DNA of 64,000 bases from assembly GCF_018502625.1 (NCBI RefSeq), contig NZ_CP075566.1:5521001-5585000 (forward strand). Reading direction: 5' to 3'. Within the stretch, counting starts at the first letter, position 1. Every line of letters begins with the position of its first letter. The DNA is from Pseudomonas hormoni. Its GTDB lineage: Bacteria; Pseudomonadota; Gammaproteobacteria; Pseudomonadales; Pseudomonadaceae. Shown here piece by piece: positions 1 through 8,519 of the stretch. A model generated the notes under the pieces. That model did no database searches and had not been told where the DNA came from. It saw nothing but the letters and a program-made list of their open reading frames with translations. The translations under genes were made by a program, and so were the position numbers.

Positions 1-1358
1 CCGAGTTGATCCGCAACGCCCAAAGCAGCCTCGACTTGCAGTACTACATCGTCCACGACGGCATCAGCACTCGCATGCTGGTGGACGAACTGCTCAAGGC
101 GGCCGACCGTGGCGTGCGCGTGAGAATCCTGCTCGACGACACCACCAGCGACGGCCTCGACTGGATCATCGCTACCCTCGCGGCGCATCCGCAGATCCAG
201 ATCCGCCTGTTCAACCCGCTGCATCTTGGCCGCGCCACAGGCGTGACGCGAACCATGGGCCGGTTGTTGAACCTGTCGCTGCAACACCGGCGCATGCACA
301 ACAAATTGTGGCTGGCGGACAACAGCGCGGCCATCGTCGGCGGCCGTAACCTGGGGGACGAATATTTCGATGCCGAGCCCAACCTGAACTTCACCGACAT
401 CGACATGCTGGGCGTCGGGCCGGTCGCCGAGCAGCTTGGCCACAGCTTTGACCAGTACTGGAACAGTGCGCTGAGCAAGCCGATCGATGAATTCCTGTCG
501 AGCAAACCGACGCAAAAGGACCTGCAAAATACCCGCACACGCCTGGAAGAATCGCTGGAAGAGACGCGCAAACAGAACCACGCGCTGTATCAACAATTGA
601 TGACCTACACCACAAACCCGCGCATGGACATCTGGCGCCGGGAGCTGATCTGGGCCTGGAATCAGGCTTTGTGGGACGCACCGAGCAAGGTCTTGTCAGA
701 CGGCGAGCCCGATCCGCAATTGCTGCTGACCACGCAGCTGGCGCCTGAACTCACCGGGGTCAGCAAAGAGCTGATCATGATCTCGGCGTACTTCGTACCG
801 GGGCAGCCGGGCCTGGTTTACCTCACCGGCCGCGCCGATGCCGGGGTCTCCGTCAGCCTGCTGACCAACTCGCTGGAAGCCACCGACGTCCCGGCGGTGC
901 ACGGCGGCTACGCACCCTATCGCCGGGCGCTGCTGGAACATGGCGTGAAGTTGTACGAATTACGCCGCCAACCCGGTGAAGGCGGCGGCAGCGGACCGCA
1001 TATTTTCTACAGCAAGTCCTTCCGCGGCTCCGATTCGAGCCTGCACAGCAAGGCGATGATCTTCGACCAGCAGAAATCCTTCATCGGCTCGTTCAACTTC
1101 GACCCGCGCTCGGTGCTGTGGAACACTGAGGTCGGGGTACTGGTGGACAGCCCCGAACTTGCCGCGCATGTGCGCAAAGCGGCCATGGAGGGTATGGCGC
1201 CGCCCCTGAGTTATCAGGTGAAACTGGAAAACGATCGGATCGTCTGGGTGACTGAGGACGACGGCAAAATGCACACGCTGACCGAAGAGCCGGGAAGCTG
1301 GTGGCGCCAGTTCAATGCGTGGATGAGCACAGCGGTCGGCCTTGAGCGGATGTTGTAG
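1..1358 (+). CDS. Phospholipase D-family protein (ClsC/YmdC-like), 5' end outside window
   Basis: This is the C-terminal ~450 residues of a phospholipase D superfamily protein. The reading frame is open to the left edge, so the true start lies upstream. Two HKD catalytic motifs are visible: HNKLWLADNSAAIVGGRN in the N-terminal half and HSKAMIFDQQKSFIGSFNFD in the C-terminal half. Each has the HxKx4D pattern followed by a Gly-Gly/Ser-Asn signature. Two HKD motifs per chain are the rule for cardiolipin synthases and related phosphatidyl transferases, and the spacing fits ClsC/YmdC-type enzymes (usually about 500 residues) better than endonucleases. The expected role is phospholipid head-group transfer at the inner membrane. 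The N-terminal signal or membrane region cannot be seen. The gene ends in TAG and a REP palindrome follows within 15 bases. The family is secure; the exact substrate is not. Confidence 0.85.
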   Translation, partial: ELIRNAQSSLDLQYYIVHDGISTRMLVDELLKAADRGVRVRILLDDTTSDGLDWIIATLAAHPQIQIRLFNPLHLGRATGVTRTMGRLLNLSLQHRRMHNKLWLADNSAAIVGGRNLGDEYFDAEPNLNFTDIDMLGVGPVAEQLGHSFDQYWNSALSKPIDEFLSSKPTQKDLQNTRTRLEESLEETRKQNHALYQQLMTYTTNPRMDIWRRELIWAWNQALWDAPSKVLSDGEPDPQLLLTTQLAPELTGVSKELIMISAYFVPGQPGLVYLTGRADAGVSVSLLTNSLEATDVPAVHGGYAPYRRALLEHGVKLYELRRQPGEGGGSGPHIFYSKSFRGSDSSLHSKAMIFDQQKSFIGSFNFDPRSVLWNTEVGVLVDSPELAAHVRKAAMEGMAPPLSYQVKLENDRIVWVTEDDGKMHTLTEEPGSWWRQFNAWMSTAVGLERML

Positions 1359-1370
1359 CGGCCGATCCAA

Positions 1371-1504
1371 TGTGGCGAGGGAGCTTGCTCCCGCTGGGCT
1401 GCGAAGCGGCCCCCATCAATCACCTCTATTCAAACAGGCAAAAAAACGCGGACTTCGATTTGCGACTGCTGCGCAGCCGATCGGGAGCAAGCTCCCTCGC
1501 CACA
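1371..1504. repeat. REP/REPIN palindrome (TGTGGCGAGGGAGC family)
   Basis: Two inverted arms, TGTGGCGAGGGAGCTTGCTC on the left and its complement ending CTCCCTCGCCACA on the right, are separated by a variable centre. The same element recurs at 7599, 10207, 14273, 32513 and 50463. It lies in the gap between the phospholipase D gene and the convergent MFS gene. Confidence 0.85.
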
Positions 1505-1516
1505 GGTTTTTTGTGC

Positions 1517-2662
1517 TCAGGCTGGTTCGGCAACCGTGCCGAATGCCCCCTGGCGCATCAGCAAAATCACCAACCCGAACGCCCCGGCCGCCATCAACAG
1601 TGGCAACGCGTGCCCGCTGATCCACTGACTGCCAGCCCCGGCAGCCAACGGTCCGACCAGGCAACCAATACCCCACAGCTGCGCGATATGCGCATTGGCC
1701 CGTACCAGCGCATCGTCGCGATATCGTTCGCCGATCAGGATCAACGACAAGGTGAACAAGCCCCCGGCACTGGCGCCAAACAGCACCCACAACGGCCAGA
1801 TCAGCAACGTGTCGATCAGCAGCGGAATCGCCAGGCTCGAAAGCATCAGCACCACAGCGCAACCGGTGAACAGCGTGCGTCGCGACAAACGATCCGCCAG
1901 CGCGCCAATCGGCAGTTGCAGCAACGCGTCGCCGACCACCACAGTGCTGACCATCGCCAAAGCGATTTCCGTGGTGAAGCCCTGACGCAGGCAATACACC
2001 GGCAACAACGTCAGGATCATCGCCTCGAACGCCGCGAACAGCGCTACGCCCCAAGCAATCGCCGGCAGACCTCGGCAGAAGCCCCACAAGTCGCTGAAGG
2101 TCACGCTGCAGGCTTCACTGGTCGGTGCGCCGCTGCGACCCAACAACAGGAACGGCGCCGCCGTGAGCAGCCCGACGCCGACCCAGAATCCGTAATCGTG
2201 GTCAGTCCCCAGAACTCCCAACAGCAGCGGCCCGGCGAGCTGACTTAGCGCATAGCTGCTGCCATACAGCGCCACCAGTCGGCCGCGCCATTGCTCGACC
2301 ACCAGTTGGTTGATCCAGCTTTCGCCAAGAATGAAGACCAGCGTAAGGATCACGCCAATCATCAATCGCAGCACCAGCCACACCGGATAGCTCGGCAACA
2401 GCGCCAGCAACCCAATGGATACCGCCCCGGCCCACAAGCACAGACGCATCAGATTGGCCGTGCCGAGTCGCGCCGCCAGATGACTGGAGATTTTCGCCCC
2501 CAGCAAGACACCCATCGCCGGCATCGCGGCCATTACGCCGATGGCAAACGAACCGTAACCCCAGCCTTCCAGACGAAACGACACCAGCGGCATGCTGACG
2601 CCCAGGGCCAGGCCGACACTCAAGACAGACGCCAACACGGCGAAATAAGTCGCCCAACGCAT
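1517..2662 (-). CDS. MFS transporter, YcaD-like
   Basis: A 381-residue integral membrane protein of the major facilitator superfamily. About 12 hydrophobic segments run through the chain. The segment with GESWINQLVVEQWRGR between the two halves, followed by ALYGSSYALSQLAGPLLLG, resembles YcaD-type transporters, whose substrates are unknown. I place the start at the ATG at 2662 (MRWATYFAVL) because an AGGAG lies 8 bases upstream; a start further upstream would lack this site. Length is normal for the family. The gene converges on the phospholipase D gene across a REP element and has its own promoter region to the right. It is probably a proton-driven exporter of small molecules, but nothing in the sequence names the substrate. 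Confidence 0.8.
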   Translation of the reverse strand: MRWATYFAVLASVLSVGLALGVSMPLVSFRLEGWGYGSFAIGVMAAMPAMGVLLGAKISSHLAARLGTANLMRLCLWAGAVSIGLLALLPSYPVWLVLRLMIGVILTLVFILGESWINQLVVEQWRGRLVALYGSSYALSQLAGPLLLGVLGTDHDYGFWVGVGLLTAAPFLLLGRSGAPTSEACSVTFSDLWGFCRGLPAIAWGVALFAAFEAMILTLLPVYCLRQGFTTEIALAMVSTVVVGDALLQLPIGALADRLSRRTLFTGCAVVLMLSSLAIPLLIDTLLIWPLWVLFGASAGGLFTLSLILIGERYRDDALVRANAHIAQLWGIGCLVGPLAAGAGSQWISGHALPLLMAAGAFGLVILLMRQGAFGTVAEPA

Positions 2663-2704
2663 ATTCCACGCTCCTGTGGATATTTTATGTACAACACAAA
2701 ACAC

Positions 2705-2794
2705 TGTGGGAGCGAGCCTGCTCGCGATGACGGAGCAACATTCAACATTTTCGTCGACTGTTACACCGCTATCGCGAGCAGGCTCGCTCCCACA
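2705..2794. repeat. REP palindrome (GTGGGAGCGAGCCTGCTCGCGATGACGG family)
   Basis: Left arm TGTGGGAGCGAGCCTGCTCG and right arm CGAGCAGGCTCGCTCCCACA form a long inverted repeat with an AT-rich centre. It sits between the MFS gene and the aldehyde dehydrogenase stop. This is a different REP family from the one at 1371. Confidence 0.85.
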
Positions 2795-2847
2795 AGGAAT
2801 CTGCGTCGTTCGGGAGGCCTGTTACTCAACAAGCCTCCCGTAACGGC

Positions 2848-4341
2848 TTACAACTTGATCCAGGTCGCCTTCAGCTCGGTGTATTTGTCGAACGCGTGCA
2901 GCGACTTGTCGCGGCCGTTGCCCGATTGCTTGAAGCCACCGAACGGTGCGGTCATGTCGCCGCCATCGTACTGATTCACCCACACGCTACCGGCACGCAG
3001 CGCCCGGGCGGTCAGGTGAGCCTTCGAGATGTCCTTGGTCCACACCGCAGCCGCCAAGCCGTACGGAGTGTCGTTGGCAATCGCGACGGCTTCTTCGGCG
3101 GTGTCGAAAGCAATGACCGACAGAACCGGACCAAAGATTTCTTCCTGAGCGATTTTCATCGCGTTGCTGACGCCGTCGAAAATCGTTGGCTCAACGTAAG
3201 TTCCACCGGTTTCCTGAAGCGTACGCTTGCCGCCGGCTACCAGTTTGGCGCCATCGGCGTGGCCGGATTCGATGTAGGACAGCACGGTGTTCATCTGCTG
3301 GGTATCGACCAGTGCGCCGACGTTGGTCGCCGGGTCCAGCGGGTTGCCCGGTTTCCAGGTTTTCAAGGCCTCGATCACCAGCGGCAGGAAGGTGTCCTTG
3401 ATCGAACGCTCGACCAGCAGACGCGAACCGGCGGTGCAGACTTCGCCCTGGTTGAAGGCGATGGCGCCAGCGGCGGCTTCAGCGGCGGCTTGCAGGTCCG
3501 GGGCATCGGCGAACACGATATTCGGGCTCTTGCCGCCGGCTTCGAGCCAGACGCGTTTCATGTTCGATTCGCCGGAGTAGATCAGCAGTTGCTTGGCGAT
3601 CTTGGTCGAACCGGTGAACACCAGCGTGTCGACATCGTTGTGCAGGGCCAGGGCCTTGCCGACGGTGTGACCGTAGCCCGGCAGCACGTTCAGCACGCCT
3701 TTCGGGATGCCGGCTTCAACAGCCAGCGCAGCGATGCGGATGGCGGTCAGCGGGGATTTTTCCGACGGCTTGAGGATCACCGAGTTACCGGTGGACAGCG
3801 CCGGGCCGAGTTTCCAGCAGGCCATCATCAACGGGAAGTTCCACGGCACGATGGCGCCAACGACGCCGACCGGCTCGCGGGTCACCAGACCCAGCTGATC
3901 GTGCGGGGTCGCGGCCACTTCATCGTAGATTTTGTCGATGGCTTCGCCGCTCCAGCTCAAGGCTTGCGCCGCGCCGGGAACGTCGATGTACAGGGAATCG
4001 CTGATCGGCTTGCCCATGTCGAGGGTTTCAAGCAGGGCCAGCTCTTCGGCGTGCTGTTTCAGCAGGCCGGCGAAACGGATCATGGTGGCTTTGCGTTTGG
4101 TCGGCGCCAGGCGCGACCAGACGCCGGAATTGAACGTGGTGCGAGCGTTTTCAACAGCGCGCTGGGCATCGGCGGCGTCACAGCTGGCAATCTTGCCCAG
4201 CAGACGGCCATCGACCGGACTGATGCACTCGAAGGTCTCGCTGGAGACGGCATCGGTGTATTCGCCATTGATGTAGGCGCGGCCTTCGATCTTCAGATCG
4301 CGAGCCCGTTGTTCCCAATCGGCACGAGTCAGGGTGGTCAT
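2848..4341 (-). CDS. kauB: NAD(P)-dependent aldehyde dehydrogenase, KauB/PauC-type
   Basis: A 497-residue aldehyde dehydrogenase with all hallmarks of the ALDH superfamily. These are VPWNFPL with Asn168, the nucleotide-binding FTGST at 242-246, catalytic Glu267 in LEAGGKSPN and nucleophile Cys302 in NQGEVCTAG. Length and overall sequence fit gamma-glutamyl-gamma-aminobutyraldehyde / 4-guanidinobutyraldehyde dehydrogenase (PuuC/KauB). This enzyme oxidises aminoaldehydes formed during polyamine and arginine breakdown. Two bases of context agree: in P. aeruginosa kauB (pauC) lies a few genes from rpmG-rpmB as here, although the partner transaminase gene gabT2 is not between them. A strong GAGGAGG site precedes the ATG at 4341. 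Cytoplasmic. Substrate assignment is by family and synteny; the enzyme may act on several aminoaldehydes. Confidence 0.85.
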   Translation of the reverse strand: MTTLTRADWEQRARDLKIEGRAYINGEYTDAVSSETFECISPVDGRLLGKIASCDAADAQRAVENARTTFNSGVWSRLAPTKRKATMIRFAGLLKQHAEELALLETLDMGKPISDSLYIDVPGAAQALSWSGEAIDKIYDEVAATPHDQLGLVTREPVGVVGAIVPWNFPLMMACWKLGPALSTGNSVILKPSEKSPLTAIRIAALAVEAGIPKGVLNVLPGYGHTVGKALALHNDVDTLVFTGSTKIAKQLLIYSGESNMKRVWLEAGGKSPNIVFADAPDLQAAAEAAAGAIAFNQGEVCTAGSRLLVERSIKDTFLPLVIEALKTWKPGNPLDPATNVGALVDTQQMNTVLSYIESGHADGAKLVAGGKRTLQETGGTYVEPTIFDGVSNAMKIAQEEIFGPVLSVIAFDTAEEAVAIANDTPYGLAAAVWTKDISKAHLTARALRAGSVWVNQYDGGDMTAPFGGFKQSGNGRDKSLHAFDKYTELKATWIKL

Positions 4342-4589
4342 TCGAGTGTCCTCCTCTTATTGAATACGAGCGCCCCGCGTTCTTCGCGGACGTCCCCAGG
4401 AATTCTGCCCGGCCAGCCTGCAATTCGGCCGAAGGCAACCGCCACCCTAAACCAGTGGCCGGGGTTGTTTCAATATATTTGACATAAGGTCGGCAAACGG
4501 CCTTGCGGTGTTCATTTTAATAAACATAGACTTTGGGCTTTCCAGCACCTTTCCAGCCACTCGCGCCGCAATCACGGGGGATAACAACA

Positions 4590-4952
4590 ATGAGCATCCA
4601 GAATATCGTCGATTTTAGCCAAGCCACTACCGAGCCCGAGCGCTACAGACCGGACCAGGCGAAAGTCCTCAAGGGCGACCCGGAGCAGGTGGTTTACAAC
4701 CACTACAACAGCCCGTGCGGCCAGTTGAACGCGGGCGTGTGGGAAGGCGCAGTCGGCCAGTGGCATGTGAACTTTACCGAGCATGAATACTGCGAAATCG
4801 TTCAGGGCGTTTCGGTGCTGCGCGATAACGATGGCAACAGCAAGACCGTACGGGCGGGCGATCGCTTCGTGATTCCGGCTGGTTTCCGCGGCACGTGGGA
4901 AGTGCTGGAAACGTGCCGCAAGATTTATGTGGCGTTTGAACAGAAGGCCTGA
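4590..4952 (+). CDS. Small cupin-domain protein
   Basis: A 120-residue single-domain cupin. The chain shows HVNFTEHEYCEIVQG followed by RAGDRFVIPAGFRGTWEV, matching the two conserved cupin motifs of the EutQ-like/cupin_3 type that form a beta-barrel. The start at 4590 is chosen because GGGGG lies about 10 bases upstream and the protein then begins with a normal soluble N-terminus (MSIQNIVDF); an ORF extension upstream would have no such site. It is divergent from the aldehyde dehydrogenase, with 248 bases between the two starts. The proximity suggests a link with amine or aldehyde catabolism, but function is not shown by the sequence. Confidence 0.8.
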   Translation: MSIQNIVDFSQATTEPERYRPDQAKVLKGDPEQVVYNHYNSPCGQLNAGVWEGAVGQWHVNFTEHEYCEIVQGVSVLRDNDGNSKTVRAGDRFVIPAGFRGTWEVLETCRKIYVAFEQKA

Positions 4953-4965
4953 AGATTTGTGCTAG

Positions 4966-5054
4966 CAGGGCCGGCCTCTTCGCGGGCAAGCCTCGCTCCT
5001 ACGGTGAATCGCGTCCGTCCTGTAGGAGCGAGGCTTGCCCGCGAAGGGGCCCTG
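4966..5054. repeat. REP palindrome (GTAGGAGCGAGGCTTGCCCGCGAAG family)
   Basis: Inverted arms TTCGCGGGCAAGCCTCGCTC and GAGCGAGGCTTGCCCGCGAA, extended outward by CAGGGCC/GGCCCTG. It lies downstream of the cupin gene. The same family occurs at 24325 and 32409. Confidence 0.85.
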
Positions 5055-5081
5055 ACCGGCAACACATAACCAACAGACAAC

Positions 5082-5116
5082 AAAAAAGGCCCGTATCTCG
5101 CGATACGGGCCTTTTT
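5082..5116. terminator. Bidirectional rho-independent terminator between cupin gene and rpmG
   Basis: A GC stem (GGCCCGTATC / GATACGGGCC with a short TCGC loop) is flanked by six A on the left and five T on the right. It can therefore stop transcription from either side. It lies 20 bases after the rpmG stop and downstream of the cupin gene. Confidence 0.85.
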
Positions 5117-5135
5117 CATAAGAGGGAAAAATCAA

Positions 5136-5291
5136 TTACTTGATTTTGCCTTCCTTGTAGATCACGTGCTTGCGAACAACCGGATCAAATTTCTTGATCT
5201 CGATTTTGTCCGGAGTAGTACGCTTGTTCTTGTCGGTAGTGTAGAAGTGACCAGTACCGGCGCTCGAAATCAAACGAATCAATTCACGCAT
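5136..5291 (-). CDS. rpmG: 50S ribosomal protein L33
   Basis: A 51-residue basic protein beginning [17 protein letters not shown] and ending VIYKEGKIK, which is the L33 sequence pattern. There are no cysteines, so this is the zinc-independent (C-minus) form. It sits 11 bases downstream of rpmB in the usual rpmB-rpmG pair and is followed by the terminator at 5082-5116. It is a component of the large ribosomal subunit near the E site. The start ATG at 5291 is preceded by GGGAGC (AAGGGAGCTAATC), a good ribosome-binding site. Confidence 0.95.
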   Translation of the reverse strand: MRELIRLISSAGTGHFYTTDKNKRTTPDKIEIKKFDPVVRKHVIYKEGKIK

Positions 5292-5302
5292 GATTAGCTC
5301 CC

Positions 5303-5536
5303 TTAGATCTTGCCGGCTTTGCGGATTTCGGCCAGCACGACAGTGATGCCACGCTTGTCGATGATACGCATGCCTTTGGCAGATACGCGCAGACGCACGA
5401 AACGTTTCTCTTCTTCAACCCAGAAGCGGTGATGCTGCAGGTTCGGCAGGAAACGACGACGGGTTTTGTTGTTTGCGTGGGAAATGTTATTCCCAGTCAC
5501 CGGACCCTTACCGGTAACTTGACATACTCTCGACAT
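5303..5536 (-). CDS. rpmB: 50S ribosomal protein L28
   Basis: A 77-residue basic protein starting [20 protein letters not shown] and containing RRRFLPNLQ and a [17 protein letters not shown] core. These features are diagnostic of bacterial L28, whose usual length is 77-78. It is the first gene of the rpmB-rpmG operon, and an AGAGGGCTGAGGC leader lies just upstream of the ATG. It is a structural protein of the 50S subunit. In other pseudomonads the gene upstream is radC; here a dipeptide-binding protein gene and radC follow on the other side of a long leader. Confidence 0.95.
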   Translation of the reverse strand: MSRVCQVTGKGPVTGNNISHANNKTRRRFLPNLQHHRFWVEEEKRFVRLRVSAKGMRIIDKRGITVVLAEIRKAGKI

Positions 5537-5982
5537 GCCTCAGCCCTCTAAAACCACATGCCCAACCCGGCATGGGTTGGCCGCTTAATCTCTCAGTCAT
5601 TTGGCGCCAGGCGCCGCGTTTCTTTAGAGGTCTTACCGGCTACACCTACAGTGAAGGAACCGGGCCCCTAGAAAAGAGCGCTGCTTTATACCAGAAAGAC
5701 TGGAGAGCAACAACATTCCGTGTGCGCGGACTTGATAAAAACCCAGTTTTTCTGGCTCCGAGCGCCTTGGATAAAGGCTATCGTCGATAAAGACCGCTCG
5801 TCGCAGAAAATCGGCCAACCGGCCAATTCAGGGTTTTCCTCGGCCGGCGTTCACCGAAAACGATCGCACATAGTCCTCTTAAATTGAAAAAGGGGATAGT
5901 CATTTGCAAAAGAGCCCACTAGGGTAAGCCTTTTCCAGACTGCACTTGCAGATGGGCCTTCGATCTGTAAAGGAATCCGACC
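5537..5982. other. Intergenic region between divergent rpmB and dipeptide-binding protein gene
   Basis: This 446-base gap separates two divergent genes and must hold both promoters. I see no reading frame with protein-like composition and no REP palindrome. AT-rich tracts around 5690-5760 and 5870-5900 are likely promoter neighbourhoods, but no box close to consensus could be fixed by eye. AAAGGAAT (about 5970-5977) is the ribosome-binding site of the right-hand gene. Confidence 0.5.
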
Positions 5983-7569
5983 ATGCGCCTCGCTGCCCTA
6001 CCGCTGTTGCTTGCCCCGCTTCTGCTGAGCCCATTGGCCCAGGCCGCCGCCCTGAGCGTCTGCACCGAGGCCAGCCCGGAAGGGTTCGACGTGGTGCAAT
6101 ACAACTCGCTGACCACCACCAACGCCTCGGCCGACGTGTTGATGAACCGTTTGGTGGACTTCGACACGGCCAGCGGAAAAGTGGTCGCCGGGCTCGCGGA
6201 CAGCTGGGAAGTCACCCCCGACGGCCTGACCTACGTCTTCAAATTGCATCCGCAGGTGAAATTCCACCGCACCGAATATTTCAGCCCGACGCGCGACCTG
6301 ACCGCCGAAGACGTGAAATTCAGCTTCGACCGCATGCTCGACCCCGCCAACCCGTGGCACAAAGTGGCGCAGAGCGGCTTCCCGCACGCGCAATCGATGC
6401 AGTTGCCGGCGCTGATCAAGAAGATCGACGCGCTCGACCCTCTGACTGTACGTTTTACCCTCGACCATCCTGATTCGACCTTCCTCGCGACATTGAGCAT
6501 GGGTTTCGCGTCGATCTATTCGGCTGAATACGCCGACAAATTGCTCAAGGCCGGTACAACCGAGAAGCTCAACAGCCAGCCAATTGGCACCGGTCCATTT
6601 GTCTTCACGCGTTTTCAGAAAGATGCCTCGATTCGCTACAAGGCCAACCCTGACTACTTTGGCGGCAAGCCTTCGGTCGATCCGCTGATCTTCGCCATCA
6701 CCCCGGACGCCAACGTACGGTTGCAGAAACTGCGTCGCAATGAATGCCAGATTGCCCTGTCACCCAAACCATTGGACGTACAGGCCGCGCTGAAAGAACC
6801 GACCTTGAAAGTCGAAAAGACTGACGCCTTCATGACCGCGTTCGTCGGCATCAACAGCCAGCATCCGCCACTGGACAAACCTGAAGTGCGCCAGGCAATC
6901 AACCTCGCGTTCGACAAGGCCAACTACATCAAAGCCGTGTTCGAAGACACCGCCGAGCCCGCCAACGGCCCGTACCCACCCAACACCTGGAGCTACAACA
7001 AAGGTTTGCCGGGCTACCCGCATGACGTTGAAAAGGCCAAGGCACTGCTGGCCAAGGCTGGACTGAAGGACGGTTTCCAAACCACCATCTGGACCCGCCC
7101 TTCCGGCAGTTTGCTCAACCCGAACCCGAGCCTGGGCGCTCAACTGCTTCAGTCCGACCTCGCGGAGGTCGGCATTCAGGCCGAGATTCGCGTGATCGAA
7201 TGGGGCGAACTGATTCGTCGCGCCAAGGCCGGTGAGCATGACCTGCTGTTCATGGGCTGGGCCGGCGACAACGGCGACCCGGATAACTTCCTCACGCCGC
7301 AGTTTTCCTGCCCTGCCGTCAAGTCCGGCACCAACTTCGCCCGTTACTGCAATCAGGACCTGGACAAGCTGATCAGCGCCGGCAAGACCACCGGCGAGCA
7401 AGGCGTGCGTACCAAGCTCTACGAACAGGCTCAGGCGCAGATCCAGCAGCAGGCCTTGTGGTTGCCGCTGGCCCACCCGACCGCCTTCGCGTTGACGCGC
7501 AAGGAAGTCGAGGGTTATTCGGTCAGCCCGTTTGGTCGCCAGGATTACTCCAAGGTCAACCTCAAGTAA
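5983..7569 (+). CDS. Periplasmic dipeptide/oligopeptide-binding protein (DppA-like)
   Basis: A 528-residue solute-binding protein of ABC transporter family 5 (SBP_bac_5). Residues 1-21 form a signal peptide ending in LAQA|A, and mature ALSVCTEASPEGFD is the typical DppA start. The chain has the family blocks ITPDANVRLQKLRRNECQIA, EVRQAINLAFDK and MGWAGDNGDPDNFL. Length equals that of DppA. No permease or ATPase genes are nearby, so it is an orphan receptor that would have to share a Dpp permease encoded elsewhere. The position beside rpmB matches P. aeruginosa PA5317, which I recall as one of several DppA paralogues. Ligand choice is not visible in the sequence. Confidence 0.85.
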   Translation: MRLAALPLLLAPLLLSPLAQAAALSVCTEASPEGFDVVQYNSLTTTNASADVLMNRLVDFDTASGKVVAGLADSWEVTPDGLTYVFKLHPQVKFHRTEYFSPTRDLTAEDVKFSFDRMLDPANPWHKVAQSGFPHAQSMQLPALIKKIDALDPLTVRFTLDHPDSTFLATLSMGFASIYSAEYADKLLKAGTTEKLNSQPIGTGPFVFTRFQKDASIRYKANPDYFGGKPSVDPLIFAITPDANVRLQKLRRNECQIALSPKPLDVQAALKEPTLKVEKTDAFMTAFVGINSQHPPLDKPEVRQAINLAFDKANYIKAVFEDTAEPANGPYPPNTWSYNKGLPGYPHDVEKAKALLAKAGLKDGFQTTIWTRPSGSLLNPNPSLGAQLLQSDLAEVGIQAEIRVIEWGELIRRAKAGEHDLLFMGWAGDNGDPDNFLTPQFSCPAVKSGTNFARYCNQDLDKLISAGKTTGEQGVRTKLYEQAQAQIQQQALWLPLAHPTAFALTRKEVEGYSVSPFGRQDYSKVNLK

Positions 7570-7598
7570 CTCTCGGAAACACTGCGGGGATGCTTTTC

Positions 7599-7691
7599 TG
7601 TGGCGAGGGAGCTTGCTCCCGCTGGGCTGCGCAGCGGCCCTGAAGATCTTGTGAGCGCTGCGCACTCAAGCGGGAGCAAGCCCTCGCCACA
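7599..7691. repeat. REP/REPIN palindrome (TGTGGCGAGGGAGC family)
   Basis: Same arms as the element at 1371; the right arm has lost one copy of the TCC (GCAAGCCCTCGCCACA). It separates the convergent dipeptide-binding protein gene and radC. Confidence 0.85.
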
Positions 7692-7708
7692 GAGGCCCGT
7701 CCCCAGCC

Positions 7709-8383
7709 CTACATCCACCCATACTCAGCCATCGACAGCGGGTCGCCATCGCCGATGATGAAATGGTCGAGCACCCGCACATCGATCAGGTCCAGTGCCT
7801 CTTGCAGACGCTTGGTCAGTTTTCGGTCGGCCTGACTGGGGTCGGAATTGCCCGACGGATGGTTGTGACAGAGGATCAGCGCTGCGGCGTTGTGGGCCAA
7901 AGCACGCTTGACCACTTGCCGCGGATAAACGCTGGTGCAGTCGATGGAACCGCGAAACAGTGATTCAAACGCCAGCACACGATGTTTGGAATCCAGAAAC
8001 AGGCAGCCAAATACTTCATGAGGCTCGTGACGCAGCATCGACTTGAGGTAGTCACGCACCGCCAACGGATTCTCCAGCACTGAGTTGTGACGCAGGCGCT
8101 CGGCCAGGTGCCGTCGGGCCATTTCCAACACCGCCTGCAACTGCGCAAATTTTGCCGGCCCCAACCCTAATTGCCTGCTGAACGTTGGCTGATCTGCCTC
8201 CATCAGCGAACGCAAACTGCCAAATTGATTCAACAGATGCCGCGCGAGATCTACCGCGCTTTTGCCGGACACGCCCGTTCTTAGAAAGATCGCCAGCAAC
8301 TCGGCGTCGGAAAGAATCCCTGCCCCCTGCTCCAACAACTTCTCCCGCGGCCGCTCGGCTGCCGGCCAATCCCGAATACTCAT
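7709..8383 (-). CDS. radC: RadC-family JAB1/MPN-domain protein
   Basis: A 224-residue RadC protein. The N-terminal part has a helix-hairpin-helix-like region ([32 protein letters not shown]). The C-terminal half is a JAB1/MPN metalloprotease-like domain with the zinc-binding motif [15 protein letters not shown] place the start at the ATG at 8383 ([15 protein letters not shown], the standard RadC start), which has GGGAGG upstream; the open frame extends further but without homology or a site. The cellular role of RadC is unsettled; the old link with DNA repair is doubtful. It diverges from coaBC, as in P. aeruginosa. Confidence 0.93.
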   Translation of the reverse strand: MSIRDWPAAERPREKLLEQGAGILSDAELLAIFLRTGVSGKSAVDLARHLLNQFGSLRSLMEADQPTFSRQLGLGPAKFAQLQAVLEMARRHLAERLRHNSVLENPLAVRDYLKSMLRHEPHEVFGCLFLDSKHRVLAFESLFRGSIDCTSVYPRQVVKRALAHNAAALILCHNHPSGNSDPSQADRKLTKRLQEALDLIDVRVLDHFIIGDGDPLSMAEYGWM

Positions 8384-8519
8384 AACACCTCCCTGGTCTG
8401 TGGGCGCCGCTGTTCCGTAGCGGTCGCTGTGATATCGTAGCCCATCTTTTTTGCGGGCGATTTCACTCCTGGGGAGGGGGGTTCGCCACGCAGTCATCAA
8501 CGAAATGAAAGGCAGACCT

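Noticed and set aside
1370..2248. A 292-codon plus-strand frame opposite the MFS gene
   Set aside because: Starts in a REP element and is rich in Gln and Arg, as expected for the opposite strand of a membrane protein gene.
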